This document shows, piece after piece, positions 7,547 to 17,070 of a stretch of DNA of 64,000 nucleotides. The stretch spans positions 233,357 through 297,356 of the forward strand of contig CAUJSJ030000037.1 of NCBI GenBank assembly GCA_963422775.4. The letters are read 5' to 3'. Numbering within the stretch: position 1 is the first letter of the stretch; each line of letters opens with the position of its first letter. The notes beneath the pieces were generated by a model. It was not told the origin of the DNA, ran no database searches, and was given only the letters and a program-made list of their open reading frames with translations. The position numbers were made by a program, and so were the translations under genes. Source of the DNA: Pelomonas sp963422775 (GTDB taxonomy: Bacteria > Pseudomonadota > Gammaproteobacteria > Burkholderiales > Burkholderiaceae_C).

Positions 7547-8241
7547 AGCTCCCGCTGCAACTGCCGAGCACCGACTGGCTGCCCATCGTCGAAGCCTGGG
7601 CAGCCTCCCCTGCGGGCCAGCGGCTCGAAGCCTTTCTGGAGGAACGCGCCACCGCCGGCGCCACCGTCTACCCGCCCGAGCCGCTGCGCGCGCTGACGCT
7701 GACGCCGCTCAGCGCAACCCGCGTCGTCATCCTCGGCCAGGACCCTTACCACGGCCCCGGCCAGGCCGAGGGCTTGAGCTTCAGCGTGCCGCCCGGCGTG
7801 CCGCTGCCGCCCAGCCTGCGCAACATCTTCAAGGAGATCCAGCGCGACCTCGGCAAGCCCTTCCCGCCGAACGGCAGCCTGGTGCGCTGGGCTGAGGGCG
7901 GCACGCTGCTGCTGAACGCCGTGCTGACGGTGGAAGACGGCCAGCCCGCCAGCCACGCCAACAAAGGCTGGGAGGTGCTGACCGACGCCCTCATCAAGGC
8001 CGCAGCCGAGGACGCAGCGCCCAAGGTCTTCATGCTGTGGGGCGCCTACGCCCAGGCCAAGGCACCGCTGATCGAGGCCGCGCGCCAGGATCACCTCGTG
8101 CTGAAGGCCAACCACCCGTCGCCACTGTCGGCCCTGAAGCCGCCCCGGCCCTTCATCGGCTGCGGGCACTTCTCCACGGCCAAGGCGTGGCTGGAAGAGC
8201 GCGGGCGGGGCCGGCCTGCTGCCAAGCCTGCGGCCGACTGA
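7543..8241 (+). CDS. ung: uracil-DNA glycosylase, family 1
   Basis: UDG family 1 enzyme of 232 aa, excising uracil from DNA during base-excision repair. The water-activating Asp67 lies in GQDPYHGPGQA, the uracil pocket includes LLLNAVLTV, and the DNA-intercalation loop HPSPLSA is near the C-terminus. The ATG overlaps the trpC stop by 4 bp, so this repair gene appears to be the last member of the trp transcript. The next gene is convergent, 7 bases beyond the stop. Confidence 0.95.
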   Translation: MKLPLQLPSTDWLPIVEAWAASPAGQRLEAFLEERATAGATVYPPEPLRALTLTPLSATRVVILGQDPYHGPGQAEGLSFSVPPGVPLPPSLRNIFKEIQRDLGKPFPPNGSLVRWAEGGTLLLNAVLTVEDGQPASHANKGWEVLTDALIKAAAEDAAPKVFMLWGAYAQAKAPLIEAARQDHLVLKANHPSPLSALKPPRPFIGCGHFSTAKAWLEERGRGRPAAKPAAD

Positions 8242-8248
8242 CGAGGAC

Positions 8249-8995
8249 TTACACGCTCGGCTTTCGCGCCGTGTGGATGGCCACGATGCCAAGGGATAGC
8301 CGCTCGAAGGCCACGTCCTCGAAGCCCTGTTCACGCAGTTCCAGCGCCAGCGCCTCGGCCGTCGGAAATTCGCGAATGCCGTGCAGCAGGTATTTGTAGG
8401 CCGACGCGTCGCCGCCGGTCGCCAGCCAGCCCAGCAGCGGCATGCACAGCGACATGTAGAGCAGGTAGGCCCGCTGCAACGGCACCCAAGGAATGTTGGA
8501 CGCCTCCAGCACGATCAAGCGCCCACCCGGGCGCAACACGCGCCACGCCTCCTGCATCGCCAGCTGGCGATTGCAGATCTTGAGTGCGAGCGACATCGAA
8601 TAGGCGTCGACGCTGCCGCTCGCAATCGTCGGCATGGCCTCGGCGTCGAGTTGCCTCAGGTCGACCGCGTCCCGGTGGCCGCCGAGCCGGGCGGCCGCGA
8701 TGGCCAGCATCTTGGGGCTGATGTCTGCCGCGATGATCGTGCGCCGCTGGCCGGCCACCTGCGGCAACACGCGCAGGATGATGTCACCCGTGCCGGTGGC
8801 GCCGTCCAGCAGTGTGCCCCAGGCCTCGCGGGCGATGGCCTGCGCCACGCGCCGCTTCCACAGCCTGTGGATGCCGAGACTGAACAGATCGCAGAGCCGG
8901 TCGTAGCGGCCAGCGATGCGGCCGAACACGTCGTCCGTCTGCCAGGCGAACGCCGCCGCGTTGACTTCCGAAGGGGGTGCGCTGTCGGGCTTCAT
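8249..8995 (-). CDS. UbiE/COQ5-type SAM methyltransferase
   Basis: Class I SAM-dependent methyltransferase of 248 aa. The AdoMet glycine loop is DGATGTGD near residues 64-71. Early residues FGRIAGRYDRLCDLFSLG and the later WRVLRPGGRLIVLE resemble UbiE, which methylates demethylmenaquinone or 2-polyprenylbenzoquinol. The middle is divergent (ICNRQLAMQE instead of the typical N-ND--ALKE signature), so it may be a paralog with another substrate rather than the true ubiE. The ATG at 8995 begins just before the first conserved residues; the frame is open further upstream without homology. It is convergent with ung. Confidence 0.75.
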   Translation of the reverse strand: MKPDSAPPSEVNAAAFAWQTDDVFGRIAGRYDRLCDLFSLGIHRLWKRRVAQAIAREAWGTLLDGATGTGDIILRVLPQVAGQRRTIIAADISPKMLAIAAARLGGHRDAVDLRQLDAEAMPTIASGSVDAYSMSLALKICNRQLAMQEAWRVLRPGGRLIVLEASNIPWVPLQRAYLLYMSLCMPLLGWLATGGDASAYKYLLHGIREFPTAEALALELREQGFEDVAFERLSLGIVAIHTARKPSV

Positions 8996-9174
8996 GTCGA
9001 TAAGGAGTCGTCTTGCGTCAACCTGGTGGGCAGAGCCAAAGGCTTCGATTGTTCCGCCCACAGCAACTCGCCGTTCTATTCCAGCGCCTTTTTCTCGCGC
9101 CGCTGAATACCTACAGTGGCAACCTATCGGCACACCCCATCCCCACCAAGAGGGCGCCGACCAGGAGCGTCACC

Positions 9175-9327
9175 ATGAACACCCGATCCTTTTTCACGCT
9201 GATCACCGCCGCGACGGCCGTCACGGCGCTGGCGGCGGGCATGTTGCTGGCCATCAGCGCGCCGGCGCCCGCGGCCGAAGACTTCGGCCAGGCCGTGCTG
9301 GCCACCGCACCCGCCGACGAGGCCTGA
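9175..9327 (+). CDS. small exported or membrane protein
   Basis: A 50-aa protein with a signal-like hydrophobic N-terminus (ITAATAVTALAAGMLLAIS, then PAPAAED), leaving a mature tail of about 20 residues. GGAG sits at good spacing before ATG 9175. It lies between the divergent methyltransferase and the convergent LysR gene. The function is not recognisable. Similar short AAEDFGQ-type exported peptides occur in this group, so it is probably real, but length limits certainty. Confidence 0.55.
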   Translation: MNTRSFFTLITAATAVTALAAGMLLAISAPAPAAEDFGQAVLATAPADEA

Positions 9328-9344
9328 GGCTCCGCCTCGGCTCG

Positions 9345-10277
9345 TCAGTTCGTACAGCGCAGCGTCATCCCGCCCAGCGCCTCGCGGCCGAGCAGCTCGA
9401 CCACCCAGTCGACGAACACCCGCAGCTTGCTGCTGAGGTGGCGGTTCGGCGGGTAGACGACATAGACCGGGATGGGCTCGGCGTCCCAGTCCTCCAGCAC
9501 CCGCACCAGCGCACCGCTCTTGATCAGCGGCGCAGCCATGAAGCAGGTCACCTGCACCACGCCCAGGTGAGCCAGGCCGGCATTCAGATAGGCATTCGCG
9601 TCATTGACCGCGATGACGTGGTTGCCCACCACCTCGACCATGTCGTCACCACGGCGGAAGACGTCGGGCATCACCTTGCCGCTGCGGGCCGAGAAGTAGC
9701 CCACCATGCGGTGCGGCGGCTGGCTCAGCTCCAGCGGGTGGGCGGGCGTGCCGTGGCGGCGCAGGTATTCCGGCGTGGCACAGGTGATGAAGCGGAATTC
9801 CGAGATGCGCCGCGCCACCAGGCTCTGGTCGGTCAGGTCGCCGCCGCGGATGACGCAGTCGATGTTGTCGCTGATGAGGTCCACCGTACGGTCGCTGACG
9901 CCCAGTTCGATCTGGATGTCCGGGTACTTCGCATAGAAGTCCGGCAGGTGGGGAATGATCATCTCGCGGCCCACCACGCCGGGCACGTCGATGCGGATGC
10001 GCCCGCGCGGCGTCACGCGCGCCTGGCTCATGCTGCCTTCCAGCTCTTCCAGGTCGGAGAGCAGGCGCATCGCGCGCTCGTAGTAGGCAGCGCCATCGGG
10101 CGTGACCGTGACGCGGCGCGTCGTGCGGTTCAGCAGCTTGGTGCGCAGATGCGTTTCCAGCGTCTGGATCAGTCGCGTGACGGTGGCCTTGGGCAGGTCC
10201 AGCGAGTCGGCGGCCTTGGTGAAGGTGCCGGCCTCGACGACCCGGACGAAGGCTTGCATGGCTTGGAGGCGATCCAT
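9345..10277 (-). CDS. LysR-family transcriptional regulator
   Basis: LysR-type regulator of 310 aa. The N-terminal winged helix-turn-helix covers residues 1-60 (FVRVVEAGTFTKAADSLDL, then KATVTRLIQTLE and LLNRTTRRVTVTPDG). The C-terminal effector domain runs from about residue 90 and resembles the CrgA/AaeR-like branch. It is divergent from the hydrolase and RND genes with an 83-bp shared upstream region, so it probably controls that operon. The effector is unknown. Confidence 0.9.
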   Translation of the reverse strand: MDRLQAMQAFVRVVEAGTFTKAADSLDLPKATVTRLIQTLETHLRTKLLNRTTRRVTVTPDGAAYYERAMRLLSDLEELEGSMSQARVTPRGRIRIDVPGVVGREMIIPHLPDFYAKYPDIQIELGVSDRTVDLISDNIDCVIRGGDLTDQSLVARRISEFRFITCATPEYLRRHGTPAHPLELSQPPHRMVGYFSARSGKVMPDVFRRGDDMVEVVGNHVIAVNDANAYLNAGLAHLGVVQVTCFMAAPLIKSGALVRVLEDWDAEPIPVYVVYPPNRHLSSKLRVFVDWVVELLGREALGGMTLRCTN

Positions 10278-10360
10278 GGATTCATTGTTCCACGCGAAGG
10301 AAAAGTGAGTCCTTTTCCAGCCCGTTTATCCCTAAGCCGTTCGTCTCTATCTTTCGCCCC

Positions 10361-11146
10361 ATGGACAAGATTGCTTCCCCTGCCACTTTGCGACTCGGCC
10401 CCGCGCCGGGCTTGGTGGCCCAGGTCTACTCGGCGCGGCGCCGGTTGGACGGCGACACGCGCGCCCTGCTGCTGTGGCTGCACGGGGGCAGCTTCAACAG
10501 CGGTTCGCTGGCGGCATGCCATGCGCGCAGCGAGATGCTGGCCGAGGCCGGTGCCGACGTGGTCGCGCTGGACTACCCGCTCGCCCCCGAACACCCCTTC
10601 CCCACGGGCCTGAGCGCCGCCTTCGAGGCGCTGCAGGCCATCGCCGCCAAGCCAGCCAAGTTGACCGGCTCGACGCACACGGCGCTGTTCGTCGGCGGCG
10701 AGGAAGCCGGCGGCAACATCGCCGCGGCGCTGGCGCTGATGGCCCGCGACCAGCACGCGCCGGCCCTCGCCGGCCAGTTGCTGATCTCGCCGATGCTGGA
10801 CCCGCAGCTGGGTACCGCCTCCATGCGCGAGGGCGAATGCGGCGGCTGCGAATGCATCTATGCCAAGGGCTGGAAGGCCTACCTGGGCGACGGCATCCGT
10901 GCCGACCACCCGTACGCCGCGCCCATCAACGCCAGCCGCCTGGCCGGCCTGGCGCCCGCACTGGTGCTGAGCCTGGCGGGCCATCCGCTGAACGACGAGG
11001 CGCGCCGCTACGCCGCCGCGCTGCGCGAGCACGGCGGCAGCGCGCAGGACCTGACGCTGCCCGCCATCACGCCCGAGCTGGTGCTCAACCCCATCCACGA
11101 ATTCCTGCGCGAGGCGGCCCGCCGCGCGCTGTCCCTGCCCGCCTGA
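10361..11146 (+). CDS. alpha/beta hydrolase fold protein, likely non-catalytic
   Basis: A 261-aa protein of the hormone-sensitive-lipase-like alpha/beta hydrolase family. The oxyanion-hole HGG is present at 41-43 and DYPLAPEHPFP near 71-81 is typical. The nucleophile elbow, normally GDSAGG, reads GEEAGG (113-118), so Glu115 replaces the catalytic Ser. The usual late Asp is also replaced (LAGHPLNDEA), while a C-terminal His (NPIHEF) remains. It therefore looks like a pseudo-esterase that binds rather than hydrolyses. It is divergent from the LysR gene and 19 bp ahead of the RND adaptor, suggesting a role in sensing or handling the efflux substrate. Confidence 0.8.
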   Translation: MDKIASPATLRLGPAPGLVAQVYSARRRLDGDTRALLLWLHGGSFNSGSLAACHARSEMLAEAGADVVALDYPLAPEHPFPTGLSAAFEALQAIAAKPAKLTGSTHTALFVGGEEAGGNIAAALALMARDQHAPALAGQLLISPMLDPQLGTASMREGECGGCECIYAKGWKAYLGDGIRADHPYAAPINASRLAGLAPALVLSLAGHPLNDEARRYAAALREHGGSAQDLTLPAITPELVLNPIHEFLREAARRALSLPA

Positions 11147-11165
11147 CCCCTCGGAGAGAACTCAA

Positions 11166-12383
11166 ATGCAAGCCACCCCTCCCTTCAACCGCCGCCTCGG
11201 CCTCATCGCCGGCGCCACCGCCCTGGTCGCTCTCGGCGCCATCGGCTTCGGCCAGTTCAGCCAGCCGGCCCTGGCCAACTCGGGGCCGGCCGCGCCGCCG
11301 GCCACGCCGGTGTCCGTCGCCCAGGTGGTCAGCCAGGACGTGGCCGCCTGGAACGAGTTCTCCGGCCGCCTCGAAGCCGTGGAGCGCGTGGACGTGCGCG
11401 CCCGCGTGTCCGGCGCCGTGCAGGCCGTGCATTTCCGCGAGGGCAGCCTCGTGAAGGCAGGTGACCTGCTGGTCACCATCGACCCCGCGCCCTACCAGAG
11501 CGAGGTGGCCCGCCTGGAAGCCCAGGTGGCCGCTGCGCAGGCCCGCGTGACCTACACGGCCAGCGAAGCCCAGCGCGCCAAGTCGCTGCTGGAAGAACGC
11601 GCCGTGGCCCGCCGCGAGTTCGACGAGAAGGACAACGCCGCCCGTGAAGGCGCCGCCAACCTGCGCGCCGCGCAGGCTGCGCTGCAGTCGGCCCAGCTCA
11701 GCCTGGGCTACACGCAGGTGCGCGCACCGGTGGCCGGCCGTGTCGGCAGGATCGAGGTGACGCAGGGCAACCTGGTCGCGGCGGGTGCCGGCGCGCCGGT
11801 GCTGACGACGCTGGTGTCGGTCAGCCCGATCTACGCCAGCTTTGACGCGGACGAGAAGGTCGTGCGTGAAGCGCTGGCCTCGCTGCCCGGCGGCGCGGCG
11901 GAGCGCAAAGGCATGGAGCGCATCCCTGTGGAGATGCTGGCCGGCAGCGACAAGAGCGTGACCGGCAGGCTGCAGCTCGTCGACAACCAGGTGGACGCCA
12001 AGAGTGGCACGTTGCGCGTTCGTGCCGTCTTCGACAACAAGGACGGCGGCCTGATCCCCGGCCAGTTTGCCAAGCTGCGCATGGGCCAGGCCAAGAATGA
12101 AGCCGCGCTGCTGGTGAACGAGCGCGCCGTGGGCACCGACCAGGACAAGCGCTACGTCATCGTCGTCGGCCAGGGCAACCAGGCCGAGTGGCGGCCGGTG
12201 ACGCTGGGCGCCAACGTGAACGGCCTGCGCGTCGTGACCAGCGGGCTGAAGGCCGGCGAGCGTGTCGTCGTCGGCGGCGTGCAGCGGGTGAGGCCGGGTT
12301 CGGTCCTTGCGCCCAAGGACGTCGCGATGGACGCCAAGCCCGAGCTGGCCGCGCAGCAAGCCGCCGCGAAGAAAACCTCCTGA
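11166..12383 (+). CDS. RND efflux periplasmic adaptor (membrane fusion protein)
   Basis: Membrane fusion protein of the MexA/AcrA type, 405 aa. It links the inner-membrane RND pump to the outer-membrane channel. An N-terminal hydrophobic stretch (LIAGATALVALGAIGFG) acts as signal or anchor. The lipoyl half-motifs flank a coiled-coil hairpin: VRARVSGAVQAVHFREGSLV, then VRAPVAGRVGRIEVTQGNLV. The C-terminal beta-barrel and membrane-proximal domains follow. There is no lipobox Cys, so it is not a typical lipoprotein. It is the first gene of a three-gene efflux operon. GGAG (11153-11156) precedes the ATG. Confidence 0.93.
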   Translation: MQATPPFNRRLGLIAGATALVALGAIGFGQFSQPALANSGPAAPPATPVSVAQVVSQDVAAWNEFSGRLEAVERVDVRARVSGAVQAVHFREGSLVKAGDLLVTIDPAPYQSEVARLEAQVAAAQARVTYTASEAQRAKSLLEERAVARREFDEKDNAAREGAANLRAAQAALQSAQLSLGYTQVRAPVAGRVGRIEVTQGNLVAAGAGAPVLTTLVSVSPIYASFDADEKVVREALASLPGGAAERKGMERIPVEMLAGSDKSVTGRLQLVDNQVDAKSGTLRVRAVFDNKDGGLIPGQFAKLRMGQAKNEAALLVNERAVGTDQDKRYVIVVGQGNQAEWRPVTLGANVNGLRVVTSGLKAGERVVVGGVQRVRPGSVLAPKDVAMDAKPELAAQQAAAKKTS

Positions 12384-12405
12384 TCTAGCCCACCCCTCAC
12401 CACGA

Positions 12406-12443
12406 GCCCCGCTTTGCGGGCCGGTTCAGCCGGCTTGCGGGGC
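12406..12443 (+). promoter_or_regulatory. nested hairpin between RND adaptor and pump genes
   Basis: GCCCCGC (12406-12412) pairs with GCGGGGC (12437-12443). Inside it, GCCGG (12420-12424) pairs with CCGGC (12430-12434). No T-run follows. It may reduce readthrough or protect mRNA ends so that adaptor and pump are made at different levels. Confidence 0.4.
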
Positions 12444-12463
12444 GCGTGCTGTCTGGAGCACCC

Positions 12464-15400
12464 ATGAACCTTTCCAAATTCTTCATCGACCGCCCCATCT
12501 TTGCGGGCGTGCTGTCGCTGCTGATCTTCATCGGCGGCCTGCTGTCGATCCGCGCGCTGCCGATCTCGGAATACCCCGACGTCGTGCCGCCCTCGGTCGT
12601 CGTGCGCGCCCAGTACCCCGGCGCCAACCCCAAGGTCATCGCCGAGACGGTGGCCACGCCACTCGAAGAGGCCATCAACGGCACCGAGGACATGCTCTAC
12701 ATGAGCAGCCAGGCGACGACGGACGGCCTGATGACACTGACCGTCAGCTTCAAGCTCGGCACCGACCCCGACAAGGCGCAGCAGCTGGTGCAGAACCGCG
12801 TGTCGCAGGCCGAGGCGCGGCTGCCCGAGGAGGTCAAGCGCCTGGGCGTGACGACCGTCAAGAGCAGCCCCGACCTGACCATGGTCGTGCACCTGACCTC
12901 GCCCAACGAGCGCTACGACATGACCTATCTGCGCAACTACGCGCTGCTCAACGTCAAGGACCGCCTGGCGCGCATCCAGGGCGTCGGGCAGGTGCAGTTG
13001 TTCGGCTCGGGCGACTATTCGATGCGCATCTGGCTGGACCCACAGAAGGTGGCCGAGCACGGCCTGTCGGCCAGCGACGTGGTGGCCGCCATCCGCAGCC
13101 AGAACGTGCAGGCGGCGGCCGGCGTCGTCGGCGCGTCGCCCGGCCTGCAGGGCATCGACCTGCAGCTGTCGGTCAATGCGCAAGGCCGCTTGCAGTCCGT
13201 CGAAGAGTTCGGCGACATCATCGTCAAGAGCGGCGCCAACGGTGCGGTGACTCGCCTGCGTGACCTGGGCCGCCTCGAACTCGGCGCGTCGGAATACGCA
13301 CTGCGCTCGCTGCTGGACAACAAGCCCGCCGTCGCGGTGCCGGTCTTCCAGGCCCCGGGCGGCAACGCGCTGGACATCTCCAAGAACGTGCGCGCCACGA
13401 TGGCCGAGCTGAAGGCCGCGATGCCCGAAGGCGTGGACTACACCATCGTCTACGACCCGACGCAGTTCGTGCGCGCCTCCATCGAGTCCGTCATCCACAC
13501 GCTGCTGGAAGCCGTGGCACTGGTGGTGCTGGTCGTCATCCTGTTCCTGCAGACCTGGCGCGCCTCCATCATTCCGCTGCTGGCCGTGCCGGTGTCCATC
13601 ATCGGCACCTTCGCCGTCATGCACGGCTTCGGCTTCTCGATCAACGCGCTGAGCCTGTTCGGCCTGGTGCTGGCCATCGGCATCGTGGTGGACGACGCCA
13701 TCGTCGTGGTGGAGAACGTCGAGCGAAACATCGCGTCCGGGCTCTCACCCCGCGAGGCCACCTACCGCGCGATGCGTGAGGTGTCGGGCCCCATCATCGC
13801 CATCGCGCTGACGCTGATCTCGGTCTTCGTGCCGCTGGCTTTCATCACCGGCCTGACGGGCCAGTTCTACAAGCAGTTCGCGCTGACCATCGCGATCTCC
13901 ACCGTCATCTCGGCGATCAACTCGCTGACGCTCTCGCCCGCGCTTGCCGCGCTGCTGCTGAAGGGCCACGACGCCCCCAAGGACGCGCTGACCCGCGGCA
14001 TGGACGCCGTGCTGGGCCGCTTCTTCGGCGGCTTCAACAAGCTCTTCGCGAGCGGCTCGGCCAAGTACGGCAGCGGCGTGAAGACGCTGATGTCGCGCAA
14101 GGCCGTGATGATGGTCGTCTACCTCGCGCTGGTGGCAGCGACGGCGGGCCTGTTCAAGGCCGTGCCCGGCGGCTTCGTGCCGGGGCAGGACAAGCAGTAC
14201 CTGATCGGCTTCGCCCAGCTGCCCGACGGCGCCACGCTGGACCGCACCGAAGACGTCATCCGCCGCATGACCGACATCACACTGAAGACACCCGGCGTCG
14301 AACACGCAGTGGCCTTCCCCGGCCTGTCGATCAACGGCTTCACCAACAGCTCGAGCTCGGGCATCGTCTTCGCCACGCTCAAGCCCTTTGACGAGCGCAA
14401 GGGCAAGGACCTGTCGGCCGGCGCGATTGCGGGCTCGCTGAACGCCCAGTACGGCGCCATCGAGGACGCCTTCATCGTCATGTTCCCGCCGCCACCCGTG
14501 CAGGGCCTGGGCACGACGGGCGGCTTCAAGCTGCAGCTGCAGGACCGCGGCGGCGTGGGCTACGAGGCGCTGGACGGCGCGGTCAAGGCCTTCATGGCCA
14601 AGGCCTACAAGACGCCCGAGCTGGCTGGCCTGTTCTCCAGCTACCAGGTCAACGTGCCGCAGCTCTTCGCCGACCTCGACCGCACCCGCGCCCGCCAACT
14701 CGGCGTGGCCGTGACGGACGTGTTCGACACGATGCAGATCTACCTCGGCAGCCTGTACGTGAACGACTTCAACAAGTTCGGCCGCACCTACTCCGTGCGC
14801 GTGCAGGCGGACGCCGCCTACCGCGCCCGCGCCGAGGACATCGGCGCGCTGAAGGTGCGCTCGGCCTCGGGCGAGATGGTGCCGCTGGCCGCGCTGATGA
14901 CCGTCAAGCCCAGCTTCGGCCCCGAGCGCGCGATGCGCTACAACGGCTTCCTGTCCGCCGACATCAACGGCGGCGCCGCGCCCGGCTTCTCGTCGGGCCA
15001 GGCGCAGGCAGCGGTGGAGCGCATCGCGGCCGAGACGCTGCCGCCGGGCGTCGGATTCGAGTGGACCGACCTGACCTACCAGGAAAAGATCGCCGGCAAC
15101 TCGGCGGCGTGGGTCTTCCCGCTGGCCATCCTGCTGGTGTTCCTGGTGCTGGCCGCGCAGTACGAAAGCCTGACGCTGCCCATCGCCATCCTGCTCATCG
15201 TGCCGATGGGTTTGCTGGCGGCGATGGCCGGTGTGTGGCTCAGCCATGGCGACAACAACGTGTTCACGCAGATCGGTTTGATCGTGCTGGTCGGGCTGTC
15301 CGCCAAGAACGCCATCCTGATCGTCGAGTTCGCCCGCGAGCTTGAGTTTGCTGGCCGCACACCGGTGCAGGCAGCCCTGGAAGCGGCACGGCTGCGGCTG

Positions 15401-15697
15401 CGCCCGATCCTGATGACGTCGATGGCCTTCGTCATGGGTGTGCTGCCGCTGGTGCTCTCCACCGGCGCCGGGGCCGAGATGCGCCAGGCCATGGGCATCG
15501 CCGTGTTCTCCGGGATGATCGGCGTGACGCTGTTCGGCCTGTTCCTGACGCCGTTGTTCTACGTCATCGTGCGTCGCATCACGGGCAACGCGCCGCTGCG
15601 CCATCACGGCGGGCAGGTGGCAGCCCCGGCCGCTCCGATTGAACCCGCGCAGCACGCCGCCCCCGTGGTCGACGCGCTGCCGCAACGAGGCAAGTGA
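12464..15697 (+). CDS. RND multidrug efflux permease (HAE1 family)
   Basis: Inner-membrane proton/drug antiporter of the AcrB/MexB type, 1077 aa, with the expected 12 transmembrane segments and two large periplasmic loops. It begins MNLSKFFIDRPIFAGVLS, typical of HAE1 pumps. The proton-relay Asp pair is in GIVVDDAIVVVENVER, and the relay Lys is in GLSAKNAILIVEFAREL. ATG 12464 is chosen over an upstream in-frame GTG because TGGAG precedes it at proper spacing. It forms a tripartite pump with the adaptor before and the outer-membrane factor after it. Substrate is unknown; the LysR regulator upstream is the likely controller. Confidence 0.95.
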   Translation: MNLSKFFIDRPIFAGVLSLLIFIGGLLSIRALPISEYPDVVPPSVVVRAQYPGANPKVIAETVATPLEEAINGTEDMLYMSSQATTDGLMTLTVSFKLGTDPDKAQQLVQNRVSQAEARLPEEVKRLGVTTVKSSPDLTMVVHLTSPNERYDMTYLRNYALLNVKDRLARIQGVGQVQLFGSGDYSMRIWLDPQKVAEHGLSASDVVAAIRSQNVQAAAGVVGASPGLQGIDLQLSVNAQGRLQSVEEFGDIIVKSGANGAVTRLRDLGRLELGASEYALRSLLDNKPAVAVPVFQAPGGNALDISKNVRATMAELKAAMPEGVDYTIVYDPTQFVRASIESVIHTLLEAVALVVLVVILFLQTWRASIIPLLAVPVSIIGTFAVMHGFGFSINALSLFGLVLAIGIVVDDAIVVVENVERNIASGLSPREATYRAMREVSGPIIAIALTLISVFVPLAFITGLTGQFYKQFALTIAISTVISAINSLTLSPALAALLLKGHDAPKDALTRGMDAVLGRFFGGFNKLFASGSAKYGSGVKTLMSRKAVMMVVYLALVAATAGLFKAVPGGFVPGQDKQYLIGFAQLPDGATLDRTEDVIRRMTDITLKTPGVEHAVAFPGLSINGFTNSSSSGIVFATLKPFDERKGKDLSAGAIAGSLNAQYGAIEDAFIVMFPPPPVQGLGTTGGFKLQLQDRGGVGYEALDGAVKAFMAKAYKTPELAGLFSSYQVNVPQLFADLDRTRARQLGVAVTDVFDTMQIYLGSLYVNDFNKFGRTYSVRVQADAAYRARAEDIGALKVRSASGEMVPLAALMTVKPSFGPERAMRYNGFLSADINGGAAPGFSSGQAQAAVERIAAETLPPGVGFEWTDLTYQEKIAGNSAAWVFPLAILLVFLVLAAQYESLTLPIAILLIVPMGLLAAMAGVWLSHGDNNVFTQIGLIVLVGLSAKNAILIVEFARELEFAGRTPVQAALEAARLRLRPILMTSMAFVMGVLPLVLSTGAGAEMRQAMGIAVFSGMIGVTLFGLFLTPLFYVIVRRITGNAPLRHHGGQVAAPAAPIEPAQHAAPVVDALPQRGK

Positions 15698-15702
15698 TCA
15701 TC

Positions 15703-17070
15703 ATGAAATTGAACCTGACCCCACTTTTTGCAGTGCTGCTGCTGGCGGGCTGTGCGTCGGTCGGCAGCGTCGACCCGACCCAGCTGCCGCAGGCGCCCGT
15801 CGCCTACAAGGCCACGGCTGCCAACGATGCCCCCGCGCTGACCGCCAGCTGGTGGCAGCCCTTTGGCGACCCGGTGCTGGATGACCTCGTCGCCCGGGCG
15901 ATGGCGGGCAACACGAGCGTGCAGGCGGCGGCCAACCGGCTGGCCCAGGCCCGCGCAGCGCTGGGCGGCGCCGAGGCCTCGCGACTGCCGCAGCTCGGCG
16001 TCGCCGCCGGTGCCGGCCGCGCCGCTGACCCGGGCGCACGGGGCGTCACGCAGTACAGCGCCGGCCTGAACCTGGCCTACGAGCTGGACCTGGGCGGCCG
16101 CCTGTTGCACGAACGCAATGCCAGCGCGCTGGACGTCCGCGCCCGCGAACAGCTGCTGGCCGATGCCCGCCTGCTGGTGCAGGCCAACGTCGCCCGCGGC
16201 TACCTGGCGCTGCGCGCGCTGGACGCCGAGCGCGAGATCGTCAGAGGCACCGTCGCCGCCTACGGCGAGACACTGTCGCTGACCGAGAAGCGTGCCCGCG
16301 CCGGCGACGTGGCCGACCTGGACCTGGCCCGCGTGCGCGCCGAACTGGCCGCCAACGAGGCCGAGGCGCTGGCGCTGGACCGGCGCCGGCTGGAGCTGGA
16401 GACGGCACTGGCCGTCCTGCTGGGCGAGCCAGCCTCCAACTTCCGCCTGGCGCCCACCGCGTGGTCGACCGCGCTGCCCGCCGTGCCGGCCGGCCTGCCG
16501 AGCGAACTGCTGCAACGCCGCCCCGACCTGGCCGCCGCACGCAGCCAGCTGCAGGCCGCGCAGGCCCGCGTCGGCGTCGCCCAGGCCGCGTGGTGGCCCA
16601 GCCTGTCGCTCACCGCACAAGGCGGTGGCGCATCGAGCGAGCTGTCCAACCTGCTGAAAAGCGGCGCCAGCACCTGGGGCGTGGGCCTGCTGGCCGCGTT
16701 GCCCCTCTTCGATGGCGGCCGCCGCGAGGCCGGCGTCAACGCGGCCAAGGCCCAGCTCGACGGCTCGGCGATTGCCTTCCGCGAGCAGTTCCTGCTGGCG
16801 CTGAAGGACGTGGAGGACCAGCTCGGGTCGCTCACGCTGCTGCAGCGCCAGGGCGAGGCCAATGCCCGCGCCGTCGACGCGGCCGGCCAGGCGCTCAAGC
16901 TGTCGGACACGCGCTACCGCAACGGTCTGGTCAGCCAGCTCGAACTGCTGGACGCACGCCGCAGCGAGCTGGCCAACAAGCGAGCGGCGCTGCAGGTGAG
17001 GTCGGCTCAGTACCAGGCCACGGTCGGACTGATCCGGGCCCTGGGCGGTGGCTGGGCTAACGGCGCCTGA
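15703..17070 (+). CDS. outer-membrane efflux lipoprotein (OprM/NodT family)
   Basis: TolC-like outer-membrane factor of 455 aa. The lipobox LLLAGC puts the lipidated Cys at residue 17. The two repeated coiled-coil/beta regions typical of NodT-family lipoproteins are visible (QLPQAPVAYKATA, ASWWQPFGDPVLDDLV, later LLQRRPDLAAARSQLQAAQ and FDGGRREAGVNAAKAQ). An in-frame GTG at 15694 overlaps the pump stop, but the ATG at 15703 gives a normal lipoprotein signal. It completes the adaptor-pump-channel operon. It overlaps the convergent GNAT gene by 14 bp. Confidence 0.92.
   Translation: MKLNLTPLFAVLLLAGCASVGSVDPTQLPQAPVAYKATAANDAPALTASWWQPFGDPVLDDLVARAMAGNTSVQAAANRLAQARAALGGAEASRLPQLGVAAGAGRAADPGARGVTQYSAGLNLAYELDLGGRLLHERNASALDVRAREQLLADARLLVQANVARGYLALRALDAEREIVRGTVAAYGETLSLTEKRARAGDVADLDLARVRAELAANEAEALALDRRRLELETALAVLLGEPASNFRLAPTAWSTALPAVPAGLPSELLQRRPDLAAARSQLQAAQARVGVAQAAWWPSLSLTAQGGGASSELSNLLKSGASTWGVGLLAALPLFDGGRREAGVNAAKAQLDGSAIAFREQFLLALKDVEDQLGSLTLLQRQGEANARAVDAAGQALKLSDTRYRNGLVSQLELLDARRSELANKRAALQVRSAQYQATVGLIRALGGGWANGA

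Noticed and set aside
9013..9174. Upstream TTG extension of the small exported protein, with AAGGAG before it
   Set aside because: The extension would place 54 non-conserved residues before a clear signal peptide that has its own GGAG site.
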